Shown here: positions 50,889-59,649 of the stretch, piece by piece
How the letters are laid out: each line of letters starts with the position of its first letter
Position numbering within the stretch: the stretch's first letter is position 1
Assembly: GCA_018268715.1 (NCBI GenBank)
Contig: JAFDVZ010000007.1
Location: forward strand, 914,106-978,105
DNA from: Acidobacteriota bacterium
Lineage (GTDB): Bacteria > Acidobacteriota > Terriglobia > Bryobacterales > Bryobacteraceae
Direction: 5' to 3'
Length of the DNA: 64,000 bases
Position numbers and translations under genes: made by a program
The notes under the pieces: generated by a model
Seen by the model: the letters and a program-made list of their open reading frames with translations, nothing else
What the model was told of the DNA's origin: nothing
The model's database searches: none

Positions 50889-51658
50889 TGGCCATCGGAC
50901 GAAAGAAATCGCGATACGGAATGGTGATTGACCTGGACCGCTGCACTGGATGCGGCGATTGCATGGTGGCCTGCGCCGCGGAAAACAACGTGCCGCCCGC
51001 CGTGGCCCAGGCGACGCCGCGCACCGGGATCACCTGGCTGCGCGTCTACCGCGTCAATAACGGAGCGGCGTTCCCCGGTAATCGCACGGCCTTCATCCCC
51101 ATGCTGTGCCAGCAGTGCGGCAATCATACGCCGTGCGCCACGGTCTGCCCGCAGAACGCCGTCGAATCGGACGCGGCGACGGGCATTGTCGATCAGATGC
51201 CGCAGCGCTGCCTGGGATGCCGTTACTGCATGGCCGCCTGCCCCTATCACGCGCGTTACTTCAACTGGTGGGACCCGGTGTGGCCGGCGGGTATGGAGAA
51301 GGCTCTGAACCCGGAAGTCTCGCCAAGAATGCGCGGCGTCGTGGAGAAGTGCAACTTCTGTCACGGCCGCTATCACGAAGCGAAGTTGAAGGCCGCCGCC
51401 GCGGGCAGGGAAGAGATCGACCCCGCCGATTACGTCCCCGCCTGTGTCGCGGCATGTCCCACCAAGGCGATCACGTTCGGCGACCTGGCCGATGACGGCT
51501 CGGAGGTGAAGCGCAGGTCGGCCGAGCCGGAGTCCTTCCGGCTGCTCGCGAAACTGGAGACCGATTCGAAGGTCTACTATCGCACCTCGCGCGAATGGGT
51601 CCGCACTCTGGCGGAAGGTCCGCTGGTTCAGATCGAGAAAGGAGCCCGCCGTGGATAA
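50885..51658 (+). CDS. Four-cluster 4Fe-4S ferredoxin subunit (QrcC/PsrB-like)
   Basis: 257 residues with the PsrB/NrfC pattern of sixteen cysteines in four groups: CTGCGDCMVAC, CQQCGNHTPCATVCP, CLGCRYCMAACP, and CNFCHGR paired with CVAACP. No signal sequence, as usual for a subunit exported with its Tat-bearing partner. It should carry electrons between the NrfD quinone site and the molybdopterin-family/cytochrome subunits. Its stop codon overlaps the NrfD GTG by 8 bp. Confidence 0.92.
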   Translation: MMAIGRKKSRYGMVIDLDRCTGCGDCMVACAAENNVPPAVAQATPRTGITWLRVYRVNNGAAFPGNRTAFIPMLCQQCGNHTPCATVCPQNAVESDAATGIVDQMPQRCLGCRYCMAACPYHARYFNWWDPVWPAGMEKALNPEVSPRMRGVVEKCNFCHGRYHEAKLKAAAAGREEIDPADYVPACVAACPTKAITFGDLADDGSEVKRRSAEPESFRLLAKLETDSKVYYRTSREWVRTLAEGPLVQIEKGARRG

Positions 51659-52883
51659 GCAGTGGATTCCGCGCGGCCTCAGCCGCTGTTCGTTGAAGAG
51701 GTTCGCAGCCTGGACGCTGCCCTGGATTCTGCTGCTCGCTTTCGGCGTCTACGCCGCGGCGTTGTGCCTGATCAAAGGGTTGAACCAGACCAACATGGAC
51801 AACCGGTTCGCCTTCGGCCTGTGGATCTTCCTGGACCTGACGGTGATCGCCCTCGGCGCCGGCGCGTTCTTCAGCGGCTTCCTGCTGTACATCCTGAAGC
51901 GCAAGGAAGTGTCCGCCGTCATCAACACTGCGGTGATCGTCGGCTTCGCCTGCTATAGCGGCGCGATTCTCGTGCTGATGGTGGACGTCGGCCAACCGCT
52001 GCGGGCGTGGTTCACCTTCTGGCATCCCAACGTCCACTCGATGCTGACTGAGGTGACGTTCTGCATCACCTGCTATCTGACGGTGCTGCTGATCGAATAC
52101 CTCCCCATCGTGCTGCGTAACCGGAAACTGAAGGAAGTGCCCTCATTTCTGGTTTTCGAACATCATCTGCATAAAGTGATGCCGGTGTTCGCGGCGGTGG
52201 GGACGTTCCTCTCCTTCTTCCACCAGGGCTCGCTGGGCGGGTTGTACGGCGTGCTGCGCGGCCGGCCGTTCGCCTTCCGCGAAGGCGTCGCCATCTGGCC
52301 CACCACGTTCTTCCTCTTCATCCTCTCGGCCGTCGCCGCCGGACCGTCGTTCCTGGCGCTGGTCGTATGGGCGGTGGAGAAACTGTCTCGCAAACGCCTC
52401 GTGAAGGCCGAGGTGTACACGCTGCTCGGCAAGATTTCCGGCATGCTGCTGATTGGCTACGTGCTGCTGAAGAGCATCGACACGCTGGTCTGGATCAACA
52501 GCACTTCGCCGAAGTTCGGCGTCTCCGCGCACCAGTTCTACACGTATCCGCCCTTCGGAACGTGGCTGCTGGTGGTGGAGATTGTGGTGTGCGGACTCCT
52601 GCCCGCGCTGATCCTATTGAATCCGAAGCTGCGGTCGGACCGCCGCTGGCTGATCCCATCGGCCGTCCTGGTGTGCGCCGGAGTGACGCTGAACCGCTTC
52701 GTGCTCACCATCCAGACGCTCTCGACGCCAAGCCTGGCGTTCGACGAGTTCATGACCTATCTGCCGAGTTGGCAGGAGACCGGCACGTTCCTGGCCGTGA
52801 TCGCCTACGGAGTGCTGCTGTACTCGGTGTCGTTCCGCTACATGCCGTTGTTCCCGCAGGAGCGGGAGTTGGGCAAATCATAA
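51651..52883 (+). CDS. NrfD/PsrC-family quinone-interacting membrane subunit (QrcD-like)
   Basis: 410 residues, GTG start inside the ferredoxin 3' end. About ten membrane helices with NrfD-family features: GVYAAALCLIKGLNQTNMDN, FGLWIFLDLTVIALGAGAFF and FFHQGSLGGLYGVLRGRP, where histidine and acidic residues may form the quinone pocket. Length fits QrcD and ActC, with ten helices rather than the eight of PsrC. It would exchange electrons with menaquinone. No proton-pump residues could be judged from sequence alone. Confidence 0.92.
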   Translation: MDKQWIPRGLSRCSLKRFAAWTLPWILLLAFGVYAAALCLIKGLNQTNMDNRFAFGLWIFLDLTVIALGAGAFFSGFLLYILKRKEVSAVINTAVIVGFACYSGAILVLMVDVGQPLRAWFTFWHPNVHSMLTEVTFCITCYLTVLLIEYLPIVLRNRKLKEVPSFLVFEHHLHKVMPVFAAVGTFLSFFHQGSLGGLYGVLRGRPFAFREGVAIWPTTFFLFILSAVAAGPSFLALVVWAVEKLSRKRLVKAEVYTLLGKISGMLLIGYVLLKSIDTLVWINSTSPKFGVSAHQFYTYPPFGTWLLVVEIVVCGLLPALILLNPKLRSDRRWLIPSAVLVCAGVTLNRFVLTIQTLSTPSLAFDEFMTYLPSWQETGTFLAVIAYGVLLYSVSFRYMPLFPQERELGKS

Positions 52884-52893
52884 GAGGCCAATC

Positions 52894-53715
52894 ATGTTTC
52901 CTGGAGTGGATGGATTTCATTGGGACGCCGGGCACATCATCTTCCTCGGCGCGTTCTTTTCCGTGGCCGCCATGATTGCGACCACCTTGATCATGGCCCT
53001 GTTGCGCGGCGCTCGCGATCAAACGCCCGCCCGCGCGCAGGCCTTGCGCTGGCATTCCGATTTTAAGGATTTGTCGCCGGCGGACCGGCGCTGCCGCCAC
53101 GAATTGACCGGCGAGGTTCACAGCCGCCAATGTCCGAACGATCTCGATTGCCGCCTCTGCCAGGACCATCCCAAGTTCGTGCGGATGCACGGCGGACCGA
53201 TGTCGGAAGTGGAGACCCACAGTGTGGTCAGCGGAATCCCGATGCCGCATGACCGCCTCTACCATCGCGGGCACACGTGGGCGACCGACAACGGCGACGG
53301 CACCTATACGGTTGGGCTGGATGAACTCGGCGCGCGGCTGACGGGCAAGCCGGAAGCCATCGAACTGCCGCCGGTGGGGAGCCCGGTGTTTGTGAACGGG
53401 ACTGGATGGGTGATGAAGGCGAGTGGGGACAAGTTCCGCGTGCTCTCGCCGGTCGAAGGCGAGGTCGTCGCCACTGAACCCGGCGACCGCGGCTGGTTCC
53501 TCAAGGTCCGTGTCCCGAGGACCTTCCGCCCCGACCACTTGCTGAAGGGCGCGGAGGCCGCTGCCTGGATGGCGAGCGAACTGGACCGGCTCCAGTTGGC
53601 GATGGGCGCGGAGGCGGCTCTCGCCGACGGCGGCGCGCTGGTGCGCGACCTCACCGGCGAGTACCCGGATTCCGACTGGCCGGATGTCCGCGCCCGGATG
53701 TTCCTGAACTCCTAG
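52894..53715 (+). CDS. Membrane-anchored 4-Cys/H-domain protein, last gene of the redox operon
   Basis: 273 residues. A membrane helix (about 13-38), a 4-Cys site (C67, C80, C86, C89; RRCRHELTG and CPNDLDCRLC), then a GcvH-like domain (about 122-208): YHRGHTWATDNGDGTYTVGL, VFVNGTGWVMKAS, KFRVLSPVEGEVVA, RGWFLKVRVP. K175 in VMKAS is the best lipoyl-lysine candidate, but it sits three residues further from the SPVEGE turn than in real H proteins, so lipoylation is uncertain. Starts 10 bp after the NrfD stop. Together with the protein at 47607-48509 it brackets the complex, which suggests a shared role. Confidence 0.75.
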   Translation: MFPGVDGFHWDAGHIIFLGAFFSVAAMIATTLIMALLRGARDQTPARAQALRWHSDFKDLSPADRRCRHELTGEVHSRQCPNDLDCRLCQDHPKFVRMHGGPMSEVETHSVVSGIPMPHDRLYHRGHTWATDNGDGTYTVGLDELGARLTGKPEAIELPPVGSPVFVNGTGWVMKASGDKFRVLSPVEGEVVATEPGDRGWFLKVRVPRTFRPDHLLKGAEAAAWMASELDRLQLAMGAEAALADGGALVRDLTGEYPDSDWPDVRARMFLNS

Positions 53716-53718
53716 CCG

Positions 53719-54336
53719 CTACTTGAACGCCACGCCGGTCGTGGCGTTCACAAACCCGAGATAACCGGACTTGCTGTCGCCCCACATGACATACCAGGCC
53801 GGCGCCGGGAAGCGGTTGGTGCTCGCCAGGTAGATCGAAAGCTTCTTGCCGGGGTGCTTTTTAACCCACGCTTCGGCTTTCTTATACACCGTGTCGTAGG
53901 CGGCGTCCGAGTTCACCTGGAATTCCGCCACTCCGAATGGTTTGCTCTTGGGAGTGGCGCCGCTCCAGGTTTGTGCGCCTCCCACGGTTACGCCGCGCAG
54001 CACCTTTTCGTGTTCCACCACGGAGTAGAAGAGCGTGCGGGCCTCGCGTTTGGAGGGCGACACGAACACCGCCGTCCACATCCACGCCTTCCCGCCCTCG
54101 GCCGTCCTGCCGGGAACGTCGTTGCTTGCCAGCGTCAACGGTTGGACGTCGGCCGCCCATTGTCGGGCGGGTTTGTACATCTCGAAGAACGCCGATTGTC
54201 CCGCCACCGGCTCAGGGGGCTTCGGCGGCTCTTTCTTCAACTCAGCCGTCTTGTCCACCGGCGCTGGCGCTTCCGAACATCCGCCAAGAAACGCCGCTCC
54301 GGCGATAACAGTTGCTATTAGGATGCGCTTGTCCAT
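53719..54336 (-). CDS. Lipoprotein of unknown function
   Basis: 205 residues with a lipoprotein signal (ILIATVIAGAAFLGGC), then a Pro/Lys-rich linker (ELKKEPPKPPEPVAG) and a globular domain with WMWTAVFVSPSKREARTLFY and KAEAWVKKHPGKKLSIYL. I recognise no family. Its stop codon is 4 bp from that of the redox operon, convergent; nothing ties the functions together. Confidence 0.75.
   Translation of the reverse strand: MDKRILIATVIAGAAFLGGCSEAPAPVDKTAELKKEPPKPPEPVAGQSAFFEMYKPARQWAADVQPLTLASNDVPGRTAEGGKAWMWTAVFVSPSKREARTLFYSVVEHEKVLRGVTVGGAQTWSGATPKSKPFGVAEFQVNSDAAYDTVYKKAEAWVKKHPGKKLSIYLASTNRFPAPAWYVMWGDSKSGYLGFVNATTGVAFK
53724..53750. terminator. Hairpin between the redox operon and the convergent lipoprotein gene
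   Basis: TGAACGCCACG (53724-53734), loop CCGGT, CGTGGCGTTCA (53740-53750): a perfect 11-bp stem 8 bp after the operon stop. It lies within the last codons of the minus-strand lipoprotein gene. No T-run; a bidirectional terminator is possible. Confidence 0.5.
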
Positions 54337-54423
54337 AATGCTGCCTGCATTCTACAGCGCCGTTCTCTCGAGCGATAGCCCGCCGCGGCGCGCGCGTGTC
54401 GCGGTCCGGCGCAGGTCCGCGAG

Positions 54424-54429
54424 TATAAT
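54424..54429 (+). promoter_or_regulatory. Consensus -10 element upstream of the DUF1080 gene
   Basis: A perfect TATAAT lies 10 bp before the ATG at 54440. The initiation point would be only a few bases before the start codon, implying a leaderless or very short 5' end. No TTGACA-like -35 was found at 16-18 bp. Confidence 0.45.
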
Positions 54430-54439
54430 ACGAGAGCCT

Positions 54440-55261
54440 ATGAAAACGTTTTGGCTACTCGCGCTCGCTGCGAGTCTTTTCGCGCAGCAGGCGGATCATC
54501 CCAAGGAGGCTGGCGACGACCGGACCGGTTATACCGACACGCCTCAACTCCCGGGACAGAAGTGGAAGGTGCACGACGCGGCGCGGCCCCGCCCCCGCAA
54601 GGTGACGCCGGGCCTGCCCTTGTTGCAGGAAGCGCCCCCCGCCGACGCCATCGTGCTGTTCGATGGCAAGGACCTTTCCAAGTGGGTCACGGTCGCCCGC
54701 GGCGGCCAGCCTGAGGAGCCCAAGTGGAAGGTGCGGGACGGCTACTTCGAAGTCGCGCCGCGCACCGGCCGCCTGGTCACCAAGGAGAAGTTCGGCGATA
54801 TCCAACTCCATCTGGAGTGGATGGTTCCGTCGGGAGTGGAAGGCGCCGGACAGGGCCGCGGCAACAGCGGCGTCGAGATCATGGGCCGCTATGAGATCCA
54901 GGTGCTCGAGTCCTTCGCAAACCAGACCTACGCGGACGGCCAGGCCGCGTCCATCTACGGCCAGTATCCGCCGCTGGTGAACGCCTCGCGCCCGCAGGGC
55001 GAATGGAACGTCTACGACATCTTCTTCGAGGCTCCGAAGTTCGACGGCGACAAACTGCTGAAGCCCGCCTATGTGACCGTGGTGCACAACGGCGTCATGG
55101 TTCATCACCGGCAGGAGATCCTGGGCCAGGCCGTCCATCGCAAGGTGGCCAAATACACGCCGCACGGCGCCGAGGAGTCGCTCAGCCTGCAGGATCACGG
55201 CCAGACCGTACGCTATCGTAACGTTTGGATCCGCCGCCTGCGGCCCTACGACCAGCCCTGA
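54440..55261 (+). CDS. Exported DUF1080 (3-keto-disaccharide hydrolase-like) protein
   Basis: 273 residues starting with a short signal peptide (MKTFWLLALAASLFAQQ). The frame is open far upstream to 54035, but that part is antisense to the lipoprotein gene and is rejected. Residues about 70-270 are a DUF1080 concanavalin-like sandwich: IVLFDGKDLSKWVTVARGG, QLHLEWMVPSGV, GNSGVEIMGRYEIQVLESFA and PPLVNASRPQGEWNVYDIFF. Some members hydrolyse 3-keto-glycosides; others only bind sugars. A secreted carbohydrate-active role is likely; the exact activity is not established. Confidence 0.9.
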   Translation: MKTFWLLALAASLFAQQADHPKEAGDDRTGYTDTPQLPGQKWKVHDAARPRPRKVTPGLPLLQEAPPADAIVLFDGKDLSKWVTVARGGQPEEPKWKVRDGYFEVAPRTGRLVTKEKFGDIQLHLEWMVPSGVEGAGQGRGNSGVEIMGRYEIQVLESFANQTYADGQAASIYGQYPPLVNASRPQGEWNVYDIFFEAPKFDGDKLLKPAYVTVVHNGVMVHHRQEILGQAVHRKVAKYTPHGAEESLSLQDHGQTVRYRNVWIRRLRPYDQP

Positions 55262-55267
55262 TCGCCG

Positions 55268-57151
55268 TTACTTCGCCTGGTGGATCGCAATCCGAGTCGG
55301 GGCCGCCATGGCCCGCATCGATTCGACGTCGAAGTGCCGGTACAGGTCGAGCACGAACAGTTCGGGCGCGGCGGTGTATTCCACCGGAGCGTCGAGCAGT
55401 CGCCGAAGCGACCCGATCGCCTCGCTCATGAGGACGTCCGAAAACAAGCCCGGCGACATCGCCGCCGCGGCCAGCGCCGCCATCTGTGTCCGCGGGCCTT
55501 TGGTCTCTACGCGCACCTCAGGCGCATTGGTCCGGGCCTTCACCCACGCGGCGATCGCGGCCAGTTGCGCCGCCTGTAATGCCAAGGGACGCTCGCCAAG
55601 CGCCGTGAACATCTGTGCGTAATGATGCGGACCGGGCTTGGCGGGCGCTGCATCTCCGTGCAGGAACAGGTCGACCGCGAAGACGTTATCGCCGCGGTTC
55701 ACGCGATCGGCTACCTCCTCGCCGGCGGCCTGCTTGCCCTTGTCGTTCAGTACGATGGTGGCCCGCGCGTAGGGCGGCGCCGCGATCGCGTGCAGCCAAA
55801 CCGCCGTCGCGCTAAGGCCATTGGCGAAATCGATACGGAAGGATTCCGTCTCGAGCCCCTTGCTCTTGGTGTTGTGGAGCGGCCATGCTCTGCGGATCGC
55901 GACCGGCTGGTGCCGCAGGATCGCCCGCAAATCGCCGCCCTCCTGCCGGTTCGCCGCCAGCCGCCGCGCCAGATCCACAATCGTCAGGTTGCCTTCGGGC
56001 AGCCCGGCCGCCATCTCCTCGAAGCTCAGCAACTCCGCGGGCGCCTCGAGTTCCGGCGCCTTCAGTCCGAAATTCGCCGCGATGAACCGGTAGGCCGCCA
56101 TGCGGTTGTCCAACTGGTAGTTGTGATCCGACGGGTCGCGATTCTCGTGCCAGTCGAACTTCGCGGCCGCTGCGTAGCGGGCAAACACGGGGCGGACGGC
56201 GTCGAAGATGTCGGGCTTCACCAACGGCCCGCGAAAACAACAATCATCCTCCGCGTTGAAGACCAGCAGAGTTGGCCGCGGCGCGCGCATGGCCGTCAGG
56301 GCCGGATAATCGGCGACGCGCAGCATGTCGGTGGCGTTCTGCTCGTAGTCGCCCGTGTCGGCGGTTCGTTCGACGCGCGAGGCGAACGATGAGTAACCCG
56401 CCACCGGAACCGCCAGCGTGACGCGTTCGTCGAGCGCGCTGAGCACGATGGTCTGCCACCCGCCGCCCGACAGGCCCGTCACACCGATGCGCGACCGGTC
56501 GGCGTTCGGATGATCGTACAGAAAATCGAGCCCGCGGCGCATGGCCAGGTACATCAGCCCAAGGCCGTTCGCCCCTACCAGGTCGAGCTGCGACAGGTTC
56601 CAGTGGTCGTTGAAACGCGTCGCCAGTTCGCCGTGGTTAATCCATTCGAGGTTCAGCGCCAGCGCGCCCATGCGGGCCTGCTCGATGCATCGCTTCTGCT
56701 TGTACTCGACGCTCTTGCCCGGCGCGCCGACATGGCCGTTCACGTTGAGGATCGCCGGGACCTTCCCGGAAAGATGCGCGGGCTCGTACAGAACCGCCGT
56801 CGACCAGAATCCCGGCGCGATTTCGTAGCGCAACTTGCGCGCGCGGTAGCCCTTCGATTCGATCGCTCCCAGATCCTCAAAGCGTGGCGCTGACGTTCGC
56901 CAATCCGCCGGCCAGCCGTGAAAAACGATCTCGTCGAGGAACCGGGCGCGCAGGCGCCTGGCTTCGGCGGTCCATTCGGCGGCGCTTTCGGCGGCGGGCG
57001 GCGCCGGCGCCTTGGCGATCAGATAGTGGCGGATCTCGCTCGCCACGACGTCCGGCGTATTCAGCGGCGCAAGGTGTGGGGCGACGACGTGGGCGTCGGT
57101 TTGGGCGAATAGAGCGAGCGGGAACAGGGCCAACAGCCAGTGAGGACGCAT
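55268..57151 (-). CDS. Exported alpha/beta hydrolase (acetyl-xylan-esterase-like)
   Basis: 627 residues with a signal peptide (MRPHWLLALFPLALFAQ). The hydrolase domain (about 80-370) has the oxyanion-region NVNGHVGAPGKSVEYKQKR, the nucleophile elbow GVTGLSGGGWQ near residue 230, a candidate acid in FNAEDDCCFRG and a histidine in DPSDHNY. A second half (about 380-620) includes LDLYRHFDVESMRAM and is less clear. Similar large exported hydrolases with GLSGGG in Bacteroidetes and Acidobacteria act as carbohydrate esterases. It converges on the DUF1080 gene with a 6-bp gap. Confidence 0.85.
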   Translation of the reverse strand: MRPHWLLALFPLALFAQTDAHVVAPHLAPLNTPDVVASEIRHYLIAKAPAPPAAESAAEWTAEARRLRARFLDEIVFHGWPADWRTSAPRFEDLGAIESKGYRARKLRYEIAPGFWSTAVLYEPAHLSGKVPAILNVNGHVGAPGKSVEYKQKRCIEQARMGALALNLEWINHGELATRFNDHWNLSQLDLVGANGLGLMYLAMRRGLDFLYDHPNADRSRIGVTGLSGGGWQTIVLSALDERVTLAVPVAGYSSFASRVERTADTGDYEQNATDMLRVADYPALTAMRAPRPTLLVFNAEDDCCFRGPLVKPDIFDAVRPVFARYAAAAKFDWHENRDPSDHNYQLDNRMAAYRFIAANFGLKAPELEAPAELLSFEEMAAGLPEGNLTIVDLARRLAANRQEGGDLRAILRHQPVAIRRAWPLHNTKSKGLETESFRIDFANGLSATAVWLHAIAAPPYARATIVLNDKGKQAAGEEVADRVNRGDNVFAVDLFLHGDAAPAKPGPHHYAQMFTALGERPLALQAAQLAAIAAWVKARTNAPEVRVETKGPRTQMAALAAAAMSPGLFSDVLMSEAIGSLRRLLDAPVEYTAAPELFVLDLYRHFDVESMRAMAAPTRIAIHQAK

Positions 57152-57216
57152 GCGTCTGGCGATGGTATCACGCCGGGGGACTGGACACGAGGGAACCAGA
57201 GCCGCTATCGTCAGGG

Positions 57217-58374
57217 TTGGACCCCATCGCGTTATTTCAGCAGCATTTCTACTCGCTCTCGCCGCCGTCGATCATCTCCGTTCCGGGCCGGGTGAACCTG
57301 ATTGGCGAGCACATTGACTATCACAACCTGCCCGTGTTGCCCATGGCGATCCAGCGCCACATCCGCATCGCCTTCAGGCCCCGCAAGGACCGCCGGATCC
57401 GCGCCGTCAGCCGCCAGTTCGGCTCGCGCGAGTTCGAGTGGAACGGTCCACTGGAGCCCAGCGCCGCGGGCGATTGGGTGAATTATGTGAAGGCCGCCGC
57501 CCAGGCCGTCGACGGCAAGTGGAAGACGTCGGTCGGTATCGACGCGGCGGTCGCTTCGGACCTGCCGGCCGCTGCCGGCCTGTCGTCGTCCTCGGCTCTG
57601 CTGACTGCCTTCACTCTCGCCCTGCTCGCCGCGAACCGCATCCGGGCGAGCTTCGAGGAGTTGATGGAGGTGCTCCCGGAAGGCGAGTACTTCGTCGGTA
57701 CTCGCGGCGGCGGCATGGATCACGCCGCGGTGCTCGCGCCCGACCCCGGCTGCGCCCTGCTGGTGCATTTTTCCCCGCTTTCGGCCGAGTCGATCCCGGT
57801 GCCTCGGGACTGGGCGTTCCTGGTGGCGCACAGCATGGTGGCGGCGGAGAAGTCGGGCGAGGTGCGCGAGAAGTACAACTCGCGGCGAGTAGCGGGCTCG
57901 ACCGCGCTTAAGACTGTCGGCTTCGACAGCTACGGACAGGCGGTCAGCCGCCATTCTTTCGAAGACTTGAAGCGTCTGGCCGCCGAGAAACTCGACGGCG
58001 ACGAGCTGAAGTGCTTTCTTCACGTGACCGGCGAATCCTGCCGCGTCGGCGCCGCTGTCGAGGCAATGATGCAGGACGATATCGAGGCCTTTGGCGCCCT
58101 GCTCGACGCCTCCCACGAGAGTCTCCGATACCTGCTGGGCGTCAGCTGCCCGGAGTTGGACGAATTGGTGGAGGCCGCGCGCGAGGCCGGCGCGTTCGGC
58201 GCCCGTCTCACCGGAGCCGGCTTCGGCGGCTGCGCCGTGATCGCCTGCCATTCGGCGAATCGCGAGGAGGTGGCCCGAGAGCTGGTGGATCGCTTCTATT
58301 CGAAACGCGAGGGCTTCGACGCCTCACGCCACCTGATTTTCGCGGAACCGAGCGCGGGGGCGTTGCATGTCTAA
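57217..58374 (+). CDS. Galactokinase-like GHMP kinase
   Basis: 385 residues from the TTG at 57217 (start codon uncertain; the frame continues to 56884 but overlaps the divergent hydrolase gene). All GHMP/galactokinase motifs appear: PGRVNLIGEHIDYHNLPVLP at the N-terminus, the ATP-binding DLPAAAGLSSSSALL, catalytic-base region GTRGGGMDHAAVL, and the C-terminal GARLTGAGFGGCAV. It phosphorylates the C1 hydroxyl of galactose or a related sugar in the cytoplasm. The 8-bp overlap with a nucleotidyltransferase gene suggests a salvage route from free sugar to sugar-1-phosphate to NDP-sugar. Confidence 0.88.
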   Translation: MDPIALFQQHFYSLSPPSIISVPGRVNLIGEHIDYHNLPVLPMAIQRHIRIAFRPRKDRRIRAVSRQFGSREFEWNGPLEPSAAGDWVNYVKAAAQAVDGKWKTSVGIDAAVASDLPAAAGLSSSSALLTAFTLALLAANRIRASFEELMEVLPEGEYFVGTRGGGMDHAAVLAPDPGCALLVHFSPLSAESIPVPRDWAFLVAHSMVAAEKSGEVREKYNSRRVAGSTALKTVGFDSYGQAVSRHSFEDLKRLAAEKLDGDELKCFLHVTGESCRVGAAVEAMMQDDIEAFGALLDASHESLRYLLGVSCPELDELVEAAREAGAFGARLTGAGFGGCAVIACHSANREEVARELVDRFYSKREGFDASRHLIFAEPSAGALHV

Positions 58375-59089
58375 GATCAAACAGGCGGTCGTCCTGGCGG
58401 CCGGGCGCGGCACCCGCATGGGCGGTCTCACCGCCGATCTTCCGAAACCCATGTTACCCGTGCATGGACGTCCGATTCTCGAACACGTTTTTGATGGACT
58501 CGCGAGCGTCGGCGTCGAGCGGTTCTTCGTGGTCGTCGGGTACCTGCATGAGGTCGTGGAGGCGCACTTCCGCGACTGGCGGCTGCCGGTCGAGTTCCGC
58601 CTTCAGGAGACCGTGGACGGCACCGGTTCAGCCACTCGCCTGGCGCGCGAGTTCGTCGGCGCCGACCCCTTTCTTCTGACCTTCGGCGACATACTCTGCG
58701 GCCCGGCCGCCTACACCCGTTGCGCCCGTATGCTGCTCGACAACCCCGCCACGAAGGCTGTGCTCGGAGTGAAGGACGTCGATGACCCTTGGCGCGGCGC
58801 CGCCGTGTATGTGAATGGTGAAGGCGTCATTCACAGGATCATCGAGAAGCCGCCCATCGGGACCTCCACGACTCGCTGGAACAGCGCCGGGCTCTATTCG
58901 ATGGACCCGGTGGTGTTTCCCTACCTGGACCGCCTGACGCCATCGGCGCGCGGCGAGTACGAGTTGACCTCGATTTTCGACCTCATGATGGCCGATGGCC
59001 TCGAGTTGCGAATATCGCCCATCATCGAGGAATGGCGAGATATCGGCTACCCCGCGGATCTGGAAGCGGTCCGCGGACGGCAGGGCTAG
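58367..59089 (+). CDS. Sugar-1-phosphate nucleotidyltransferase
   Basis: 240 residues with the nucleotidyltransferase start AVVLAAGRGTRMGGLTADLP, followed by the KPMLPVHGRPILEH segment that contacts phosphate, LTFGDILCG with the metal aspartate, and an IEKPP motif near residue 160. It activates a sugar-1-phosphate with NTP; the preceding kinase suggests galactose-1-phosphate or a related sugar. The ATG overlaps the galactokinase stop by 8 bp. Its stop codon overlaps that of the convergent prepilin peptidase. Confidence 0.9.
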   Translation: MSKIKQAVVLAAGRGTRMGGLTADLPKPMLPVHGRPILEHVFDGLASVGVERFFVVVGYLHEVVEAHFRDWRLPVEFRLQETVDGTGSATRLAREFVGADPFLLTFGDILCGPAAYTRCARMLLDNPATKAVLGVKDVDDPWRGAAVYVNGEGVIHRIIEKPPIGTSTTRWNSAGLYSMDPVVFPYLDRLTPSARGEYELTSIFDLMMADGLELRISPIIEEWRDIGYPADLEAVRGRQG

Positions 59090-59628
59090 CGTCCAAACGC
59101 CAGCGCCGCCACGTACACCGTGATCGATAGTCCGATGACCACGCCCCGTGGAAGGCGCAGGCCGGACTCGCTCTTCACGTCCAGTTCGGATGAGGCCCGG
59201 TGGGGCGGCCGGAGCGCCGCGAGTTCCCGCAGAATCAAAAAGACGTTGGCGAGCGTCCGTCTCAGACGCCCCTGTGCGAGGACCATCGTGATCGCCACCA
59301 CGCCCCCGACCAGGCAACTGAGCACAAACAGGAATAGCCACGCCGATGGTCCCCCGATGGCGCCGGCGGCCGTCATCAACTTGAGATCGCCGCCGCCCAC
59401 CGCGCGCAGCAGATAGAGCGGCAGGTACACGAGGAACGCCACACCCGCCCCGGCGAGAGACGCCTTTGCCCCGCTCACGCCATTCAACGCCATCTGTAAT
59501 GCGATCCCCAAGGCGAGCGCCGAAATCGTCAACCAGTTAGGGATTCGCCGCCGGCGCCAGTCCGTCCAGGCGGCCAGCAGTCCGGTGGCGGCAAGCAGCG
59601 CGGCGAGTGGAGCCGGAATCGGGGGCAA
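59086..59628 (-). CDS. Prepilin peptidase (A24 family, CpaA/TadV type)
   Basis: 180 residues, TTG start. The two aspartate motifs of the type IV prepilin peptidases are present: D in WTDWRRRRIPN near residue 22, and D in GGGDLKLM near 80. The protein has about five membrane helices and is of the short Tad type, without an N-terminal methylase zinc domain. It would cleave leader peptides of Flp pilins or TadE/F proteins. It is the last gene of the cpaB-tadB-tadC set, 21 bp after tadC. A start further downstream is possible but would remove the first helix. Confidence 0.9.
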   Translation of the reverse strand: MPPIPAPLAALLAATGLLAAWTDWRRRRIPNWLTISALALGIALQMALNGVSGAKASLAGAGVAFLVYLPLYLLRAVGGGDLKLMTAAGAIGGPSAWLFLFVLSCLVGGVVAITMVLAQGRLRRTLANVFLILRELAALRPPHRASSELDVKSESGLRLPRGVVIGLSITVYVAALAFGR

Positions 59629-59649
59629 CCGACCATTATCGTTGAAGCG

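Noticed and set aside
54035..54439. Extended N-terminus of the DUF1080 protein
   Set aside because: The extension is antisense to the lipoprotein gene; the ATG at 54440 gives a signal peptide and follows a TATAAT.
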